A stretch of DNA of 64,000 bases from Bin25 sp026709415 (GCA_965200045.1 OZ241330.1:2170001-2234000); one strand, 5' to 3'; counted from the first letter of the stretch, positions 26,208 to 37,043 are shown. Numbers and translations: made by a program. Notes: generated by a model not told the origin, from the sequence alone.

Positions 26208-29200
26208 TTATCAAAGAGTTGAATTTGATTGCTTTTGGTCCTTTTACCAATAAAACATTATCTTTTCGGAATCGGGGATTACATATTGTTTTTGGACCCA
26301 ATGAATCTGGAAAAAGTTCTGCATTGAGGGGTCTCAAATCATGGCTTTATGGGATTGATTCTCGAACCAATGACAACTTCATTCATCGTTATGAACATTT
26401 AAAAATAGGCGGTGTGTTACAAAAAGAAAATGGAGAAATTCTTGAATTTATACGACGTAAAGGAAGTAAAAACACATTGATTAATTCTGAAGGAAGCCCC
26501 TTTGATGAAGATATTTTGCTGCCTTTTCTACAAGGAGTCAGTGATACCCTTTTTACAACTCTTTTTGGAATCAATCATCAGGAATTACAGCATGGAGGGC
26601 AAGAAATTCTCGATCAAAAAGGAGAATTGGGCAAAACCCTTTTTTCAGCAGGTCTTGGTAATTTCAATTTGAAAAAGATTCTTGATCAACTACAACATGA
26701 AACTGATGGTTTATTTAAAAAGGGGGGCTCAAAACCAACAATCAACACCCTAATCAAAAAGTATCAAGATTTAAAAAGAGAGATTAAAGACCAATCACTT
26801 TCAGTACAAGAATGGGAAAATAGTCAACATGCTCTTGAATCGACTGAAGAAAAACTTCGATCGATTGTTTCTGAACTCAAAGTGAAACAAGCCCGTTTGA
26901 ATCAGCTTCAAAGAATTCAAAAGGTTTTTCCAAAACTTTCTCAACTCAAAGAACTCGAAGAAGAATTTAACAACTATAAGAGCACGATTGTTCTAAAAGA
27001 TGATTTTAAAAATCGAAGAAGAAAGGCAATGAATGAAAAAGAAAAGGCAGAAATGATATTGAAAAAAATATCCTCTCGACTTAACAAACTACAAGACAAC
27101 GATGATACCTTATCCATCAATCAGACATTACTCCATCATTCGGGATCAATCAAAGAGCTTTTCAAAAGACTTGGAGAAGTTCAAAAAGCAAAAATAGATA
27201 GGCCAAAACTAGAGACCAACCTAAAATATTACGCCAATGCAACTAAAGAAATATCAGAAAAAATAAAGCCAGAATTTAGATTACAAGATGTCGAAAAGTA
27301 TCGCTTGATATGTGACCATCGAAAGAAAATACAGGAACTAAGTGAGTTGAAAACCAGCCTTGACAAAGATGATGAAAACAAAAAATATAGTCTGGAAAAA
27401 GAACATATCCATTTAAAAAATGCTCTTAAGGTGTTAAAAGACATTCCTGAATACGAATCTCTAGAAGCATTGCATTCAGAAATAATGGCTTCTAGAAAAT
27501 TAGGGGATTTGGATTCTAGAATCCAATCCGATATTGAAACCATCAATCATCACAAAAATGAATGTCAAATAGATATCGCTCGACTTTCTATTTGGAATGG
27601 TGATTTACATTCTGTTGGAAGTTTACAACTACCACCAAAAGAAAAGATCACCTTATTTCAAGAAAAATTTAACCATCTTAAAACTGAAAAACATCAACTT
27701 GAAAAGAAAAAAACAACTTTTCAAGAAGAATTAGAAGTAAACTTGACCTATATCGACGAAACCCAACGCAAAGGAGAGGTTCCATCTGAAGCCATCTTAA
27801 ACGACATTCGCTCAAAAAGGGATGACATTTGGCAACTCCTTTATCGACAGTGGATCGAAGATGAGGATATTTCTCATGAAGCAAATAAATACAAAGAACA
27901 AGGTCCCCTAACCGATATTTTTGAAGATCACATCAAGTCTTCTGACGAGTTATCAGACCGATTGAGAAGAGAAGCTGAAACCGTTCATAAACTAGCAAGT
28001 CTTGAGTCTAATCGGGAAAGTCTCGAAAGAAAATTGAAGTTGGTGCATCAAGAAATAAAGAATTTAATCGAAAGAGAAAATAAGTTACATGATGAATGGA
28101 ACCGTCTTTGGCTTACAGTAGATATAAAGCCTTTGACACCTCGTGAAATGGATGTTTGGGTCGATAAATTTGAAAAAATACGAGATAAGGTCAATACCAT
28201 CATTCAACTTCAACAACAAGTGTCTCAAAATGAAGAAATCCGTAAAACTCGTATTCAAGAATTGAACAAACAATTAAAACAATTGAATGGTTCGGTATCA
28301 GATTCAGAACAACTCGATACTCTTCTTCAAAAAAGCGAGTCACAACACAAAAAACTAGAACAGTTCCAAAACAAACGTCGTGCATTGATTGACCAGATTA
28401 AGGAAAAAGAAAAGGATGTCCAATTATTGAATGTCGATGACGAATTGAACAAGACAAAACTTAAAAATTGGAATCATCAATGGAGTAAATTGATGCAAAG
28501 TATTGGTTTAAGTCCTGATGCACATCATTTTGATGTAAGAGACTTCATTGATACGTTATCCGATTATTTTGAAGATAAAAACCAAGAAATCCGATTGAGC
28601 CATCGTATTGATGCGATTGACCGAGATTCTGAAAATTTTACAAATCAAGTAAAAACTCTGATGTTGCAGATAGCACCCGAACTCAGTGGAAAAGCAGTAG
28701 AAACTATTGTATTGAACCTTGATACCTCATTGACTGAAAATGAAAAACTACATTCAGAAAAACAAAATATTCAAAAGCAAATTAAAGAAGCCAAAAAGGA
28801 AAAACTCGAATCTGAGACCACTATCGACTCCATGAATCAAACACTTAAAAATCTCTGTGATGAAGCAGGCTGTAACCATCCTGAAAAACTCGAAAATGCC
28901 GAAAAAGGTTCTGATGAAAAACAGCATATTAAAAATAAAATGGACTCCATAAAAGATCAAATTTTAGATCTTGGGGATGGTAAAGCTATCGATGAATTGA
29001 CTATGGAAGTTGAAAGCATCGAGAATATTGATTCTTTACCTGTAGAAATAGATGAATTAAAAAAGATTATTCATGATGAACTTGAACAGAAACGCAATGA
29101 ATTATCTATTGAAAAAGGACGCCATTTAACGGAACTAGAACGTTTAGATGGCAATGATGAAGTCGCAGAAATGACCAATCAATTAGAATCCATTCTGTCT

Positions 29201-29701
29201 GCTATTCAATTTCACTCTGAAAAATTTGCTTACAGAAAATGGGCTCTTAAAGTATTAAGGGATAAAATTGAAAAGTATAGAATGGAAAATCAAAGCCCCT
29301 TGATTGATCGAGCCAGTGAATACTTTAATTCTTTGACTTTAAATTCATTTGAAAAACTCCGCACTGATTTCAACGAAAAAGATGAACCTATTCTTACTGG
29401 AGTTCGAGCCAATGATGATGTCGTAAGAGTTGAAGGGATGAGTTCTGGGACAAGAGATCAACTTTATTTGGCATTACGATTAGCTTCTCTTGAAAAGCAC
29501 ATTCAAAATGGAAGTCTCATGCCTCTTATTTTAGATGATGTCTTGGTTGATTTTGATGATCAGCGATCGCAGTGTGCATTGAACGTTTTCGCAGAAATAG
29601 CTGAACAAACACAAGTCATTTTGTTTACTCACCATTCCCGAATTATGGAACAATCTGAAAACATAAATGGGATAGCTCATGTCTATAATCTAGATGACTG
29701 A
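26204..29701 (+). CDS. YhaN/SbcC-like SMC-type ATPase
   Basis: 1165 aa. The N-terminal head carries Walker A GPNESGKSSALRGLKSWLYG (about 33-52), and then come about 850 residues of coiled coil rich in E, K, Q and L. The C-terminal head has the ABC signature MSSGTRDQLYLALRLA, Walker B PLILDDVLVDFDDQR and a final FTHHSR switch. No CxxC hook was seen in the middle, in line with YhaN-like AAA_27 proteins rather than Rad50. It is translationally coupled to the phosphoesterase. Expected role: ATP-dependent DNA-end clamp and regulator of the nuclease. Confidence 0.85.
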   Translation: MIIKELNLIAFGPFTNKTLSFRNRGLHIVFGPNESGKSSALRGLKSWLYGIDSRTNDNFIHRYEHLKIGGVLQKENGEILEFIRRKGSKNTLINSEGSPFDEDILLPFLQGVSDTLFTTLFGINHQELQHGGQEILDQKGELGKTLFSAGLGNFNLKKILDQLQHETDGLFKKGGSKPTINTLIKKYQDLKREIKDQSLSVQEWENSQHALESTEEKLRSIVSELKVKQARLNQLQRIQKVFPKLSQLKELEEEFNNYKSTIVLKDDFKNRRRKAMNEKEKAEMILKKISSRLNKLQDNDDTLSINQTLLHHSGSIKELFKRLGEVQKAKIDRPKLETNLKYYANATKEISEKIKPEFRLQDVEKYRLICDHRKKIQELSELKTSLDKDDENKKYSLEKEHIHLKNALKVLKDIPEYESLEALHSEIMASRKLGDLDSRIQSDIETINHHKNECQIDIARLSIWNGDLHSVGSLQLPPKEKITLFQEKFNHLKTEKHQLEKKKTTFQEELEVNLTYIDETQRKGEVPSEAILNDIRSKRDDIWQLLYRQWIEDEDISHEANKYKEQGPLTDIFEDHIKSSDELSDRLRREAETVHKLASLESNRESLERKLKLVHQEIKNLIERENKLHDEWNRLWLTVDIKPLTPREMDVWVDKFEKIRDKVNTIIQLQQQVSQNEEIRKTRIQELNKQLKQLNGSVSDSEQLDTLLQKSESQHKKLEQFQNKRRALIDQIKEKEKDVQLLNVDDELNKTKLKNWNHQWSKLMQSIGLSPDAHHFDVRDFIDTLSDYFEDKNQEIRLSHRIDAIDRDSENFTNQVKTLMLQIAPELSGKAVETIVLNLDTSLTENEKLHSEKQNIQKQIKEAKKEKLESETTIDSMNQTLKNLCDEAGCNHPEKLENAEKGSDEKQHIKNKMDSIKDQILDLGDGKAIDELTMEVESIENIDSLPVEIDELKKIIHDELEQKRNELSIEKGRHLTELERLDGNDEVAEMTNQLESILSAIQFHSEKFAYRKWALKVLRDKIEKYRMENQSPLIDRASEYFNSLTLNSFEKLRTDFNEKDEPILTGVRANDDVVRVEGMSSGTRDQLYLALRLASLEKHIQNGSLMPLILDDVLVDFDDQRSQCALNVFAEIAEQTQVILFTHHSRIMEQSENINGIAHVYNLDD

Positions 29702-30133
29702 ACACGATATCTTCATCAGTCAAAATACCTTCTATCAAAATCTATGTGGAAAGAGATCTATCTCATACAGAAAACAAAATGGGTTATTAAAAGTTTTTGA
29801 AACGGTTCCCATTCTTAGAATAGGGATTGACCAAGTTTAAGTTATATCCATGAGTTGTCTGGTTGATGTCGTACTAGCAACTTGGACATGGCATCACAAC
29901 CATTCTAATTGATGACACTTTTTGCATGGTAACATATGTGTTTTCGACCTCTCTTTTATCTCATGATGCTTGTTCATTGATAGGACTTAATGACAATGAC
30001 TATGAAATATTGCCGTTCATTCGTGACAATAAATATAAATTTTAATCTTTATTTTATTACAATTATTTTAAGATTTATCCCTTATTTTTATTCATAATGA
30101 TTACCTTGCCTTTCTTATTCAAAAGAATAAACC
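29702..30133. other. Intergenic region
   Basis: About 430 bp without a supportable gene. The last 130 bp are very A/T-rich and probably include the promoter of the DUF4143 ATPase. No repeat or RNA gene was recognised. Confidence 0.3.
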
Positions 30134-31492
30134 TTGGTATTTAAACGTCATTTAGTAGAAAAACTGAAGGAGTGGAAATCAAGCACTGAAAGAAAACCAC
30201 TTATTTTAAGGGGAGCAAGACAAGTGGGTAAAACCACTTTAATCACTGAATTTTCGAAATTCTATCGACAAAAAATAATCATCAACCTTGAAGAAACAGA
30301 CAATCGAAAAATATTCGATCAAACAGATGATGTCCATCAAATTCTCGAGAACTTATTTTTCATAAACGGTCTCAATTCAGGTTATATTGAGGATACTCTG
30401 CTATTTTTAGATGAAATTCAAGAGGCTCCAAAAGCGATACAACTCCTTAGATATTTCTTTGAATACCTACCTCAACTTCATGTCATTGCAGCTGGATCTC
30501 TTTTAGAGTTTGCGCTTAAAGATGTGAAAAGTTTTCCTGTAGGTCGAGTAGAATTTTTATATATCCACCCCTTAAATTTTACTGAATACTTGATGGCTAA
30601 TGAAAAAGAAATGGCTATTAAGCAATTAAATCATATCCCAATCAAATCATTTGCACACAATGAATTAATGCGGATTTTCAATAGATACCTGATCATCGGA
30701 GGTATGCCAGAAATTATCAAAAAAGAAATTCAAGGAAAAATGTTAGGGGATTTGGTTAAAACTTATGAAGGAATTTGGATGACATATGCAAATGATTTTG
30801 AAAAATATGCCTCCAACAACACTATAAAATCGGTATCAAGACATCTCATGTCAAATACTCCCTATTTTATTGATCAGAGAATCAAATTCCAAAATTTTGG
30901 AAAATCAGATTATAAATCAAGAGAGGTAAGCCAAGTATTCAGAAGATTAAGTGAATCTCAGATTATCCGTTTGGTCTATCCAACAACATCTGTTGAGCCA
31001 CCAATTATTCCAGATTATAGAAAATCCCCTAAGCTTCAATTTTTAGATATTGGGATATTAAATCATCTGCTTGAAATTCAAGGTCAAATGTTATCTATAG
31101 AAGATTTAAGTGGTTTTTACAGAGGCTCATTAATACCTCAAATCATTTTTCAAGAATTAATTTCTATGAATCATTTGACGAATCATATACCTAAGTTTTG
31201 GGTGCGGACAAAAAATCAATCTTCATCGGAGGTTGATCTTGTACAAATAGCCCATGGCAAAATGATTCCTATTGAAATCAAATCTGGCAAATCTGGAAAA
31301 CTCAAGTCTTTACACCAGTTCATCGAGGCATGCGACCATCCATACGCCATGCGTATTTATGGGGGTGAGTTTTTCATTGAAAAAACCCAAACTCCTAAAG
31401 GAAAGCCTTTTCTTCTAATGAGTCTTCCCTACTATTTAGGGACAAAACTGCACGATTATCTTTCTTATTTTGTTCAGAATTATAACATTTGA
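30134..31492 (+). CDS. DUF4143-type ATPase (AAA_14)
   Basis: 452 aa from a TTG start that gives the standard N-terminus (MVFKRHLVEKLKEWK...KPLILRGARQVGKTT). Walker A is GARQVGKTTL (about 27-36), Walker B is LLFLDEIQEAP (about 95-105), and the sensor region is HVIAAGSLLEFAL. The C-terminal half has the DUF4143 block ending in a nuclease-like segment, RTKNQSSSEVDLVQ...IPIEIKSGKSGK, which resembles the D...ExK of restriction-like folds. Such ATPases are common stand-alone genes in Bacteroidota with no settled function. It is single, with its own upstream region. Confidence 0.85.
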   Translation: MVFKRHLVEKLKEWKSSTERKPLILRGARQVGKTTLITEFSKFYRQKIIINLEETDNRKIFDQTDDVHQILENLFFINGLNSGYIEDTLLFLDEIQEAPKAIQLLRYFFEYLPQLHVIAAGSLLEFALKDVKSFPVGRVEFLYIHPLNFTEYLMANEKEMAIKQLNHIPIKSFAHNELMRIFNRYLIIGGMPEIIKKEIQGKMLGDLVKTYEGIWMTYANDFEKYASNNTIKSVSRHLMSNTPYFIDQRIKFQNFGKSDYKSREVSQVFRRLSESQIIRLVYPTTSVEPPIIPDYRKSPKLQFLDIGILNHLLEIQGQMLSIEDLSGFYRGSLIPQIIFQELISMNHLTNHIPKFWVRTKNQSSSEVDLVQIAHGKMIPIEIKSGKSGKLKSLHQFIEACDHPYAMRIYGGEFFIEKTQTPKGKPFLLMSLPYYLGTKLHDYLSYFVQNYNI

Positions 31493-31632
31493 TAATTTTT
31501 AGTTAGAATGAATATTAGTATTTTGATTAACCGTTTAAAGCCATGATCATGGGATTGATAACCATTAAAATTGAAACACAGAACTTGCAATATGTTGACG
31601 CGAAATAGGCAAAGAATAACTTTTAACTTTCA

Positions 31633-32790
31633 ATGAAAACCTCTGAATTCAATACCCAATATCCCTCGACTCAATACCTCAGACAAAAAGCTAAAAAACG
31701 AATACCAAAATTCGCGTTTGAATATTTAGATGGGGGGTGCAACGAGGAAATCAATTTGAGGAAAAATATAAGTGATATCCAGAATATCGAATTCATTCCA
31801 AAATACATCACTCAAAAAAAATCAGTCGATTTAAGTTGTCGATTGTTTGATGAAACTTATGAAGCTCCATTTGGTATTGCCCCAGTTGGACTTCAAGGGC
31901 TGATTTGGCCAAAATCATGTCAGATACTAGCTCATGCTGCACACCATCACAACATTCCTTTCGTGTTGAGTACCGTAAGCACTTCAGATATTGAAACCAT
32001 TTCCAAAATCACCCAAGGAAAAGCATGGTTCCAACTGTACCATCCAGCAGAACAAAAGGTGACAGATGATATTCTCCATAGAGCACAAATTGCAGGAATC
32101 AAAACCTTAGTCCTATTGAGTGATGTCCCATCTTTTGGTCTTCGTTATAAAGACATCAAAAATGGGTTGTCCATGCGACCCAAAATGTCATTCAATAATT
32201 TTATTCAAATTTTAAAGAGTCCATCCTGGGCATGGAATACATTAATGAAAGGAAAACCCAATTTTGATTTACTCAAACCCTATATGCCCTCACATCTTTC
32301 ATTGAAAAGACTGGGCGAATACATGAACAATACTTTTGATGGAAAATTGACTCCAGAAAAAATAAGGAGAATACGGAATCAATGGAAAGGAAACCTGATT
32401 GTTAAAGGCATTGCCTCTGAACACGATATTGAGAAGTGTATTGAATTAGGCGTGGATGGGGTGATCGTTTCCAACCACGGAGGGCGACAAATTGATGCCG
32501 GTGAATCGAGTTTTCATTCGATGCTCCGGCTTATCAGAAAATATAAAAATGAAGTTCCCATCATGATGGATGGGGGTATTCGATCTGGTGTCGATATTGC
32601 TAGGGTTTTAGCCTGTGGAGCATCATTTGTATTTATGGGAAGATCATTTATGTATGGCGTAGGTGCCCTGGGAAAAAATGGTGGGAATCATACCATTAGC
32701 ATGTTCAAAGGACAACTTGAACAAGTCATGGATCAGTTAGGGTGTCACCAAGTGGAACATCTTTCCAAATTTCTGAAACAAGACGGATAA
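31633..32790 (+). CDS. FMN-dependent alpha-hydroxy-acid oxidising enzyme (LldD/glycolate-oxidase family)
   Basis: 385 aa. The family layout is complete: KRIPKFAFEYLDGGCNEE near the N-terminus, GIAPVGLQGLIWP for the flavin face, substrate and catalytic residues in IVSNHGGRQID (His-Gly-Gly-Arg about 279-285), and phosphate binding in MDGGIRSG and CGASFVFMGR. It oxidises a 2-hydroxy acid to a 2-oxo acid. It lies 3 bp before uxuA in a uronate/pentose cluster, so a sugar-derived hydroxy acid or L-lactate from a deoxysugar route is likely. The substrate is not predictable from sequence. Confidence 0.85.
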   Translation: MKTSEFNTQYPSTQYLRQKAKKRIPKFAFEYLDGGCNEEINLRKNISDIQNIEFIPKYITQKKSVDLSCRLFDETYEAPFGIAPVGLQGLIWPKSCQILAHAAHHHNIPFVLSTVSTSDIETISKITQGKAWFQLYHPAEQKVTDDILHRAQIAGIKTLVLLSDVPSFGLRYKDIKNGLSMRPKMSFNNFIQILKSPSWAWNTLMKGKPNFDLLKPYMPSHLSLKRLGEYMNNTFDGKLTPEKIRRIRNQWKGNLIVKGIASEHDIEKCIELGVDGVIVSNHGGRQIDAGESSFHSMLRLIRKYKNEVPIMMDGGIRSGVDIARVLACGASFVFMGRSFMYGVGALGKNGGNHTISMFKGQLEQVMDQLGCHQVEHLSKFLKQDG

Positions 32791-32793
32791 CTT

Positions 32794-33969
32794 ATGACAT
32801 CGAAAAGTGGATTTCTCAGTCATTCCATGAGATGGTACGGACCCAGAGATTATATCAAGCTTGAAACCCTTAAAAACCATGGTATCAAAAATATCGTTTC
32901 GAGCTTGCATGATATTCCCGTGGGCAAAATATGGACATTAGACGAGATCAAATCATATCAATCTTTCATTCAAAAATCAGGATTCAAATGGACCGTTGTT
33001 GAATCACTCCCTGTTCATGAAGATATCAAAACACAAGCAAAAGGGTTTAAACACAAAATTGATAACTATAAAAAAAGCATCGAAAATTTAGCCAGTCAAA
33101 ACATTCGCACCATCACCTATAACTTCATGCCTGTATTGGACTGGTTGAGGACTCATCACAGAAAACCATATAAAAACAAAGGATTCACTCTGAGTTTTAA
33201 TAGACACCACATGGTTTATTTTGACTTATATCACCTAAGACCCAAAACATCTAAAAAATGGTATACTGAAAAAGAACAAGAAATCGCTTTTAATCTGAAT
33301 GAAAAGCTTAGTAACAAACAAAAGACAACGCTCGTTAAAAGTATCTTACAAGGTTTACCTGGTGATTCAGAAAATTTCACAATGGATTCCATGCTGAAGT
33401 TGATGGAACCGTATACATCCATCGATAAAAAACAACTCCAAGAGCATTTACTTTATTTTTTAGATCAAATGATTCCCGTTGCACAAGAAAATGGAGTCAA
33501 CATGGTGATCCATCCGGATGACCCACCTTTTTCTGTTTTAGGACTTCCTAGAATTGTAGGAACTGAAAATGATTTGACCGAAATTTTTGAATCAAATCCT
33601 AGTTTATCCAATGGTTTGTGCTTTTGCAGTGGTTCATTGGGGTCTCATCATGAAAATGATGTCCTCAAGATTTACTCCAAACATGCCCATCGCATTCACT
33701 TTTTACATCTCAGAAATGTAAAAAAAAGAAAAACATATCACTTTTTTGAAACAGATATTTTTGAAGGTGATGTGAAAATGAAAAAACTGATGCAATTGAT
33801 TTACAATCATTATCAAACAAATTCACTGAAAGTTCCCATGAGACCAGATCATGGACTATTGCTTCATGAAGAATCTCGTTTAAACGTTTATCCAGGATAC
33901 TCTTTAATGGGGAGGCTAGAATCACTTGAAGAATTGAAACATTTAGAAAATGAAATCGGGTCAACTTGA
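32794..33969 (+). CDS. uxuA: Mannonate dehydratase
   Basis: 391 aa. The start MRWYGPRDYIKLETLKNHGIKNIVSSLHDIPVGKIW is the UxuA N-terminus. Metal and substrate residues appear in MVIHPDDPPFSVLGLPRIV, FCSGSLGSH and HFLHLRNV, and C-terminal MRPDHG is family-typical. It dehydrates D-mannonate to 2-keto-3-deoxygluconate, the same intermediate the KduI/KduD route makes, so the window encodes two inputs into KDG. UxuB and UxuC are not in the window. It is downstream of the hydroxy-acid oxidase (3 bp) and 102 bp upstream of xylB. Confidence 0.92.
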   Translation: MTSKSGFLSHSMRWYGPRDYIKLETLKNHGIKNIVSSLHDIPVGKIWTLDEIKSYQSFIQKSGFKWTVVESLPVHEDIKTQAKGFKHKIDNYKKSIENLASQNIRTITYNFMPVLDWLRTHHRKPYKNKGFTLSFNRHHMVYFDLYHLRPKTSKKWYTEKEQEIAFNLNEKLSNKQKTTLVKSILQGLPGDSENFTMDSMLKLMEPYTSIDKKQLQEHLLYFLDQMIPVAQENGVNMVIHPDDPPFSVLGLPRIVGTENDLTEIFESNPSLSNGLCFCSGSLGSHHENDVLKIYSKHAHRIHFLHLRNVKKRKTYHFFETDIFEGDVKMKKLMQLIYNHYQTNSLKVPMRPDHGLLLHEESRLNVYPGYSLMGRLESLEELKHLENEIGST

Positions 33970-34071
33970 ATTCATTGATCCCAATAATTTATCATTTTAC
34001 ATTCTTCATGTGAAATGAATACGATTGATATGCATGCCTTGATTTTATAGCTTTCAATGAACGATTGACAC

Positions 34072-35553
34072 ATGTACTCCTTAGGCTATGATTTAGGAAG
34101 TTCTTCATTAAAGATTTCTATTGTCGATGCTCAGTACCATAATGAAGTTTCGACTATCAAAGAACCAACCACCGCTTTTTCTATAGAATCCGAACATCCT
34201 CATTGGGCAGAACAAAATCCAGAATTATGGTGGGATCATTTGTGTCTTGGTACCAAAAAGATTTTAAAACAAAATGATATTGATGCCACTGAAATATGTA
34301 GTATCGGTATTTCCTACCAAATGCACGGTTTGGTGATGATTGATGCCAGAGGAAAACCACTTGGGAATGCCATCATTTGGTGTGATAGTAGAGCCGTTCA
34401 AACCGGAATTGATATTGAAAGTCTTTTACCGCCTCGATACTGTAGCCATTCATTGTTAAACTCTCCAGGTAATTTTACCTTTTCAAAATTGAAATGGGTT
34501 AAAGACTATCAACCGGAGATTTATGAAAAAATGCGTCATTTTATGCTCCCTGGAGATTACCTATCTTTTAAACTGACTGGCAACATCAACACAACAGTCA
34601 ATGGATTGACGGAAGGCATCTTATGGGACTATCCAAATCATCAATTGGCTCACACTTTGTTCGATAGATTTGAAATTGATGCTGGATTTTGTCCAGAAAT
34701 TGTTGCTAATTTCGATTCACAAGGACATATCACCAAAAGAGCAGCCCAGGAAACTGGATTGACAGTGGGTATTCCAATAAGGTATCGATCTGGCGATCAA
34801 CCCAATAATGCTTTTTCATTAGGGGTTTTTGACGGTGGAGAAATAGCAGCCACCTGTGGTACTTCCGGAGTTTTTTATGTCATAGAAGACTCCTTAAAAA
34901 CTAAAAAGGGATATGGTTTCAATTATTTTGCCCATGTCAATCATCAAAAGAGTCATCCTAGAATCGGAAAGTTACTTTGCATTAATGGTGCTGGATTCGC
35001 CTATCATTGGCTCAAAGAAATTTTGAATCAAAAAGATTTTAATCAGTTGAACGAACTCGCAGAAAAAGTCTCAATAGGTTCTGATGGATTGATATCATTA
35101 ACTTTTGGAAATGGTGCAGAAAGGATGTTAGGTAACAAAAATTTAGGAGCCTCCTTTTCCAATTTAAATTTTAATAGACACCATTTAGGTCACTTGGCAA
35201 GGGCTACTATTGAAGGAATCGCATTTGCATTTGTTTACGGATATGAACTCCTGAATAAAAGCAAAGATGCAATAAAAACACTGCGAGCAGGTAATGATAA
35301 TCTCTTTCAATCAAAAATATTTTCTAGTACGTTGTGTACTTTAATCCAATACCCCATTGAAATCATCAATACAACTGGTGCCACAGGGGCAGCCAGGGCT
35401 TCCCTACTGAAAATGGGAGCGCTTCATGACATCAAAAAAATGCTCCGTGTCAATGATCGGTTTAAGGTGTACTACCCTGATTCTGAAAAACACGAGCAGT
35501 ACCTCAAGGCATACCAAAACTGGAAAGAACAACTACTCCAACAGTGTAGGTAA
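34072..35553 (+). CDS. xylB: Xylulokinase (FGGY family)
   Basis: 493 aa FGGY kinase. The N-terminal ATPase fold begins SLGYDLGSSSLKISIVD, MHGLVMIDARGKPLGNAIIW matches the sugar-binding block of xylulokinases (Met-His-Gly), and the ATP site shows AATCGTSGVFYV and LRAGNDNLFQS. It phosphorylates D-xylulose to xylulose 5-phosphate. It lies 11 bp before xylA, a normal Bacteroidota xylBA arrangement, and shares orientation with uxuA. Xylulokinase is preferred over other FGGY kinases because of the adjacent isomerase. Confidence 0.9.
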   Translation: MYSLGYDLGSSSLKISIVDAQYHNEVSTIKEPTTAFSIESEHPHWAEQNPELWWDHLCLGTKKILKQNDIDATEICSIGISYQMHGLVMIDARGKPLGNAIIWCDSRAVQTGIDIESLLPPRYCSHSLLNSPGNFTFSKLKWVKDYQPEIYEKMRHFMLPGDYLSFKLTGNINTTVNGLTEGILWDYPNHQLAHTLFDRFEIDAGFCPEIVANFDSQGHITKRAAQETGLTVGIPIRYRSGDQPNNAFSLGVFDGGEIAATCGTSGVFYVIEDSLKTKKGYGFNYFAHVNHQKSHPRIGKLLCINGAGFAYHWLKEILNQKDFNQLNELAEKVSIGSDGLISLTFGNGAERMLGNKNLGASFSNLNFNRHHLGHLARATIEGIAFAFVYGYELLNKSKDAIKTLRAGNDNLFQSKIFSSTLCTLIQYPIEIINTTGATGAARASLLKMGALHDIKKMLRVNDRFKVYYPDSEKHEQYLKAYQNWKEQLLQQCR

Positions 35554-35564
35554 TTAATTATTTT

Positions 35565-36872
35565 ATGGCATACTTTAAAAACATTGGAAAAATAAAATTC
35601 GAAGGTAGAAATTCGGATAATCCACTTTCTTTCAAATATTATAATGCTCAACAAATAGTGGCTGGTAAAACAATGGCTGAGCATTTCAAATTTGCCGTTG
35701 CCTATTGGCATACATTCTGCGGTCTTGGCATCGACCCCTTTGGGTTAGCAACTCAATTTTATCCATGGAATCAGGCTAAAGATTTCAAAACGAAAGCCTT
35801 CCATAAAGCAGATGCTGCCTTTGAGTTTTTAGATAAAATGGGATTTGACTATTTCTGTTTTCATGATTTTGATCTCATCGAAGAAGGTCCAACGCAACTC
35901 GAATCAGAAAAAAGATTAGAAACAATCAGTGATTATATCTTGGATCATTTAAAAGCGAGTCATAAAAAAGTGCTTTGGGGGACGGCAAATTGTTTTTCCA
36001 ATCCCATTTATATGAATGGAGCGGCAACCAATCCAGACTTTTCCGTAGTCGCTAGAGTCGGTGCTCAATTGAAAATGGCTCTGGACATCACCATCAAACT
36101 TGGAGGAGAAAATTATGTGTTTTGGGGTGGTCGAGAAGGATATATGTCTTTATTGAATACCGATATATCTAAAGAATTAGATCACTTGGGTATTTTATTG
36201 ACGATGGTAAAAGATTATGCAAGAAAACAAGGTTTTAGAGGCACTTTTTTTATCGAACCAAAACCGATGGAGCCCATGAAACATCAATATGATTTTGATG
36301 CTTCAACCACTATTGGTTTTATAAAAAAATATGGTCTTGAAAAAGATTTTAAACTCAACATCGAAATCAATCATGCGACTTTGGCTCAACATTCATTTGA
36401 CCATGAATTAGCTATAGCAACGAGTGAAAATATGTTGGGCAGTATCGATGCCAATCGAGGGGATTATCAAAATGGATGGGATACAGATCAATTTCCAAAC
36501 AATATCAATGAATTGACACGCACCATGCTCATTATTTTGCAAGCTGGTGGATTTCAAGGAGGTGGCATTAATTTTGATGCCAAGCTTCGAAGAAATTCAA
36601 CCGATTTAGAAGATTTATTTCATGCCCATATAGGTGGTGCTGATGTTTTTGCAAGAGCTTTGCTTATTGCCGATTCTATTTTACAAAACGGGCAATATCA
36701 AAAACATAGAGAGCAACGGTATGCTTCTTTTGATACTAAAGAAGGAAGAAAATTTAGGGCTAAAGAACTGGTATTGGAAGACTTGTATGCTATAGCTACT
36801 AGTAATCCACCACCAAAATCAATCAGTGGCAAACAAGAAATGCTTGAAAACTGGATCAACCGATTTATCTAA
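35565..36872 (+). CDS. xylA: Xylose isomerase
   Basis: 435 aa, the length of class II xylose isomerases. Visible active-site blocks are FCFHDFDLIEEG (catalytic His/Asp), VFWGGREGY (Trp/Glu), FIEPKPMEPMKHQYDFDA (metal Glu) and EINHATLAQHSFDHEL with SIDANRGDYQNGWDTDQFP (metal ligands). It converts D-xylose to D-xylulose, which XylB phosphorylates. Together they show use of xylose, a component of ulvan and xylans. It starts 11 bp after xylB. Confidence 0.95.
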   Translation: MAYFKNIGKIKFEGRNSDNPLSFKYYNAQQIVAGKTMAEHFKFAVAYWHTFCGLGIDPFGLATQFYPWNQAKDFKTKAFHKADAAFEFLDKMGFDYFCFHDFDLIEEGPTQLESEKRLETISDYILDHLKASHKKVLWGTANCFSNPIYMNGAATNPDFSVVARVGAQLKMALDITIKLGGENYVFWGGREGYMSLLNTDISKELDHLGILLTMVKDYARKQGFRGTFFIEPKPMEPMKHQYDFDASTTIGFIKKYGLEKDFKLNIEINHATLAQHSFDHELAIATSENMLGSIDANRGDYQNGWDTDQFPNNINELTRTMLIILQAGGFQGGGINFDAKLRRNSTDLEDLFHAHIGGADVFARALLIADSILQNGQYQKHREQRYASFDTKEGRKFRAKELVLEDLYAIATSNPPPKSISGKQEMLENWINRFI

Positions 36873-37043
36873 TGGGATTCTTTTTCAATAAACGATAACT
36901 CTTTTCTTTATCTATAAAACGCTCCCAATGTTTTTGTATGAATATTTTAAAACAACACTTATAAAACCAATCGAATCAACTCATTTCATTTCCAATCTTT
37001 CATAGATTCGATTGAATTCATCAATCTTTTTCCTAAGTCACTC

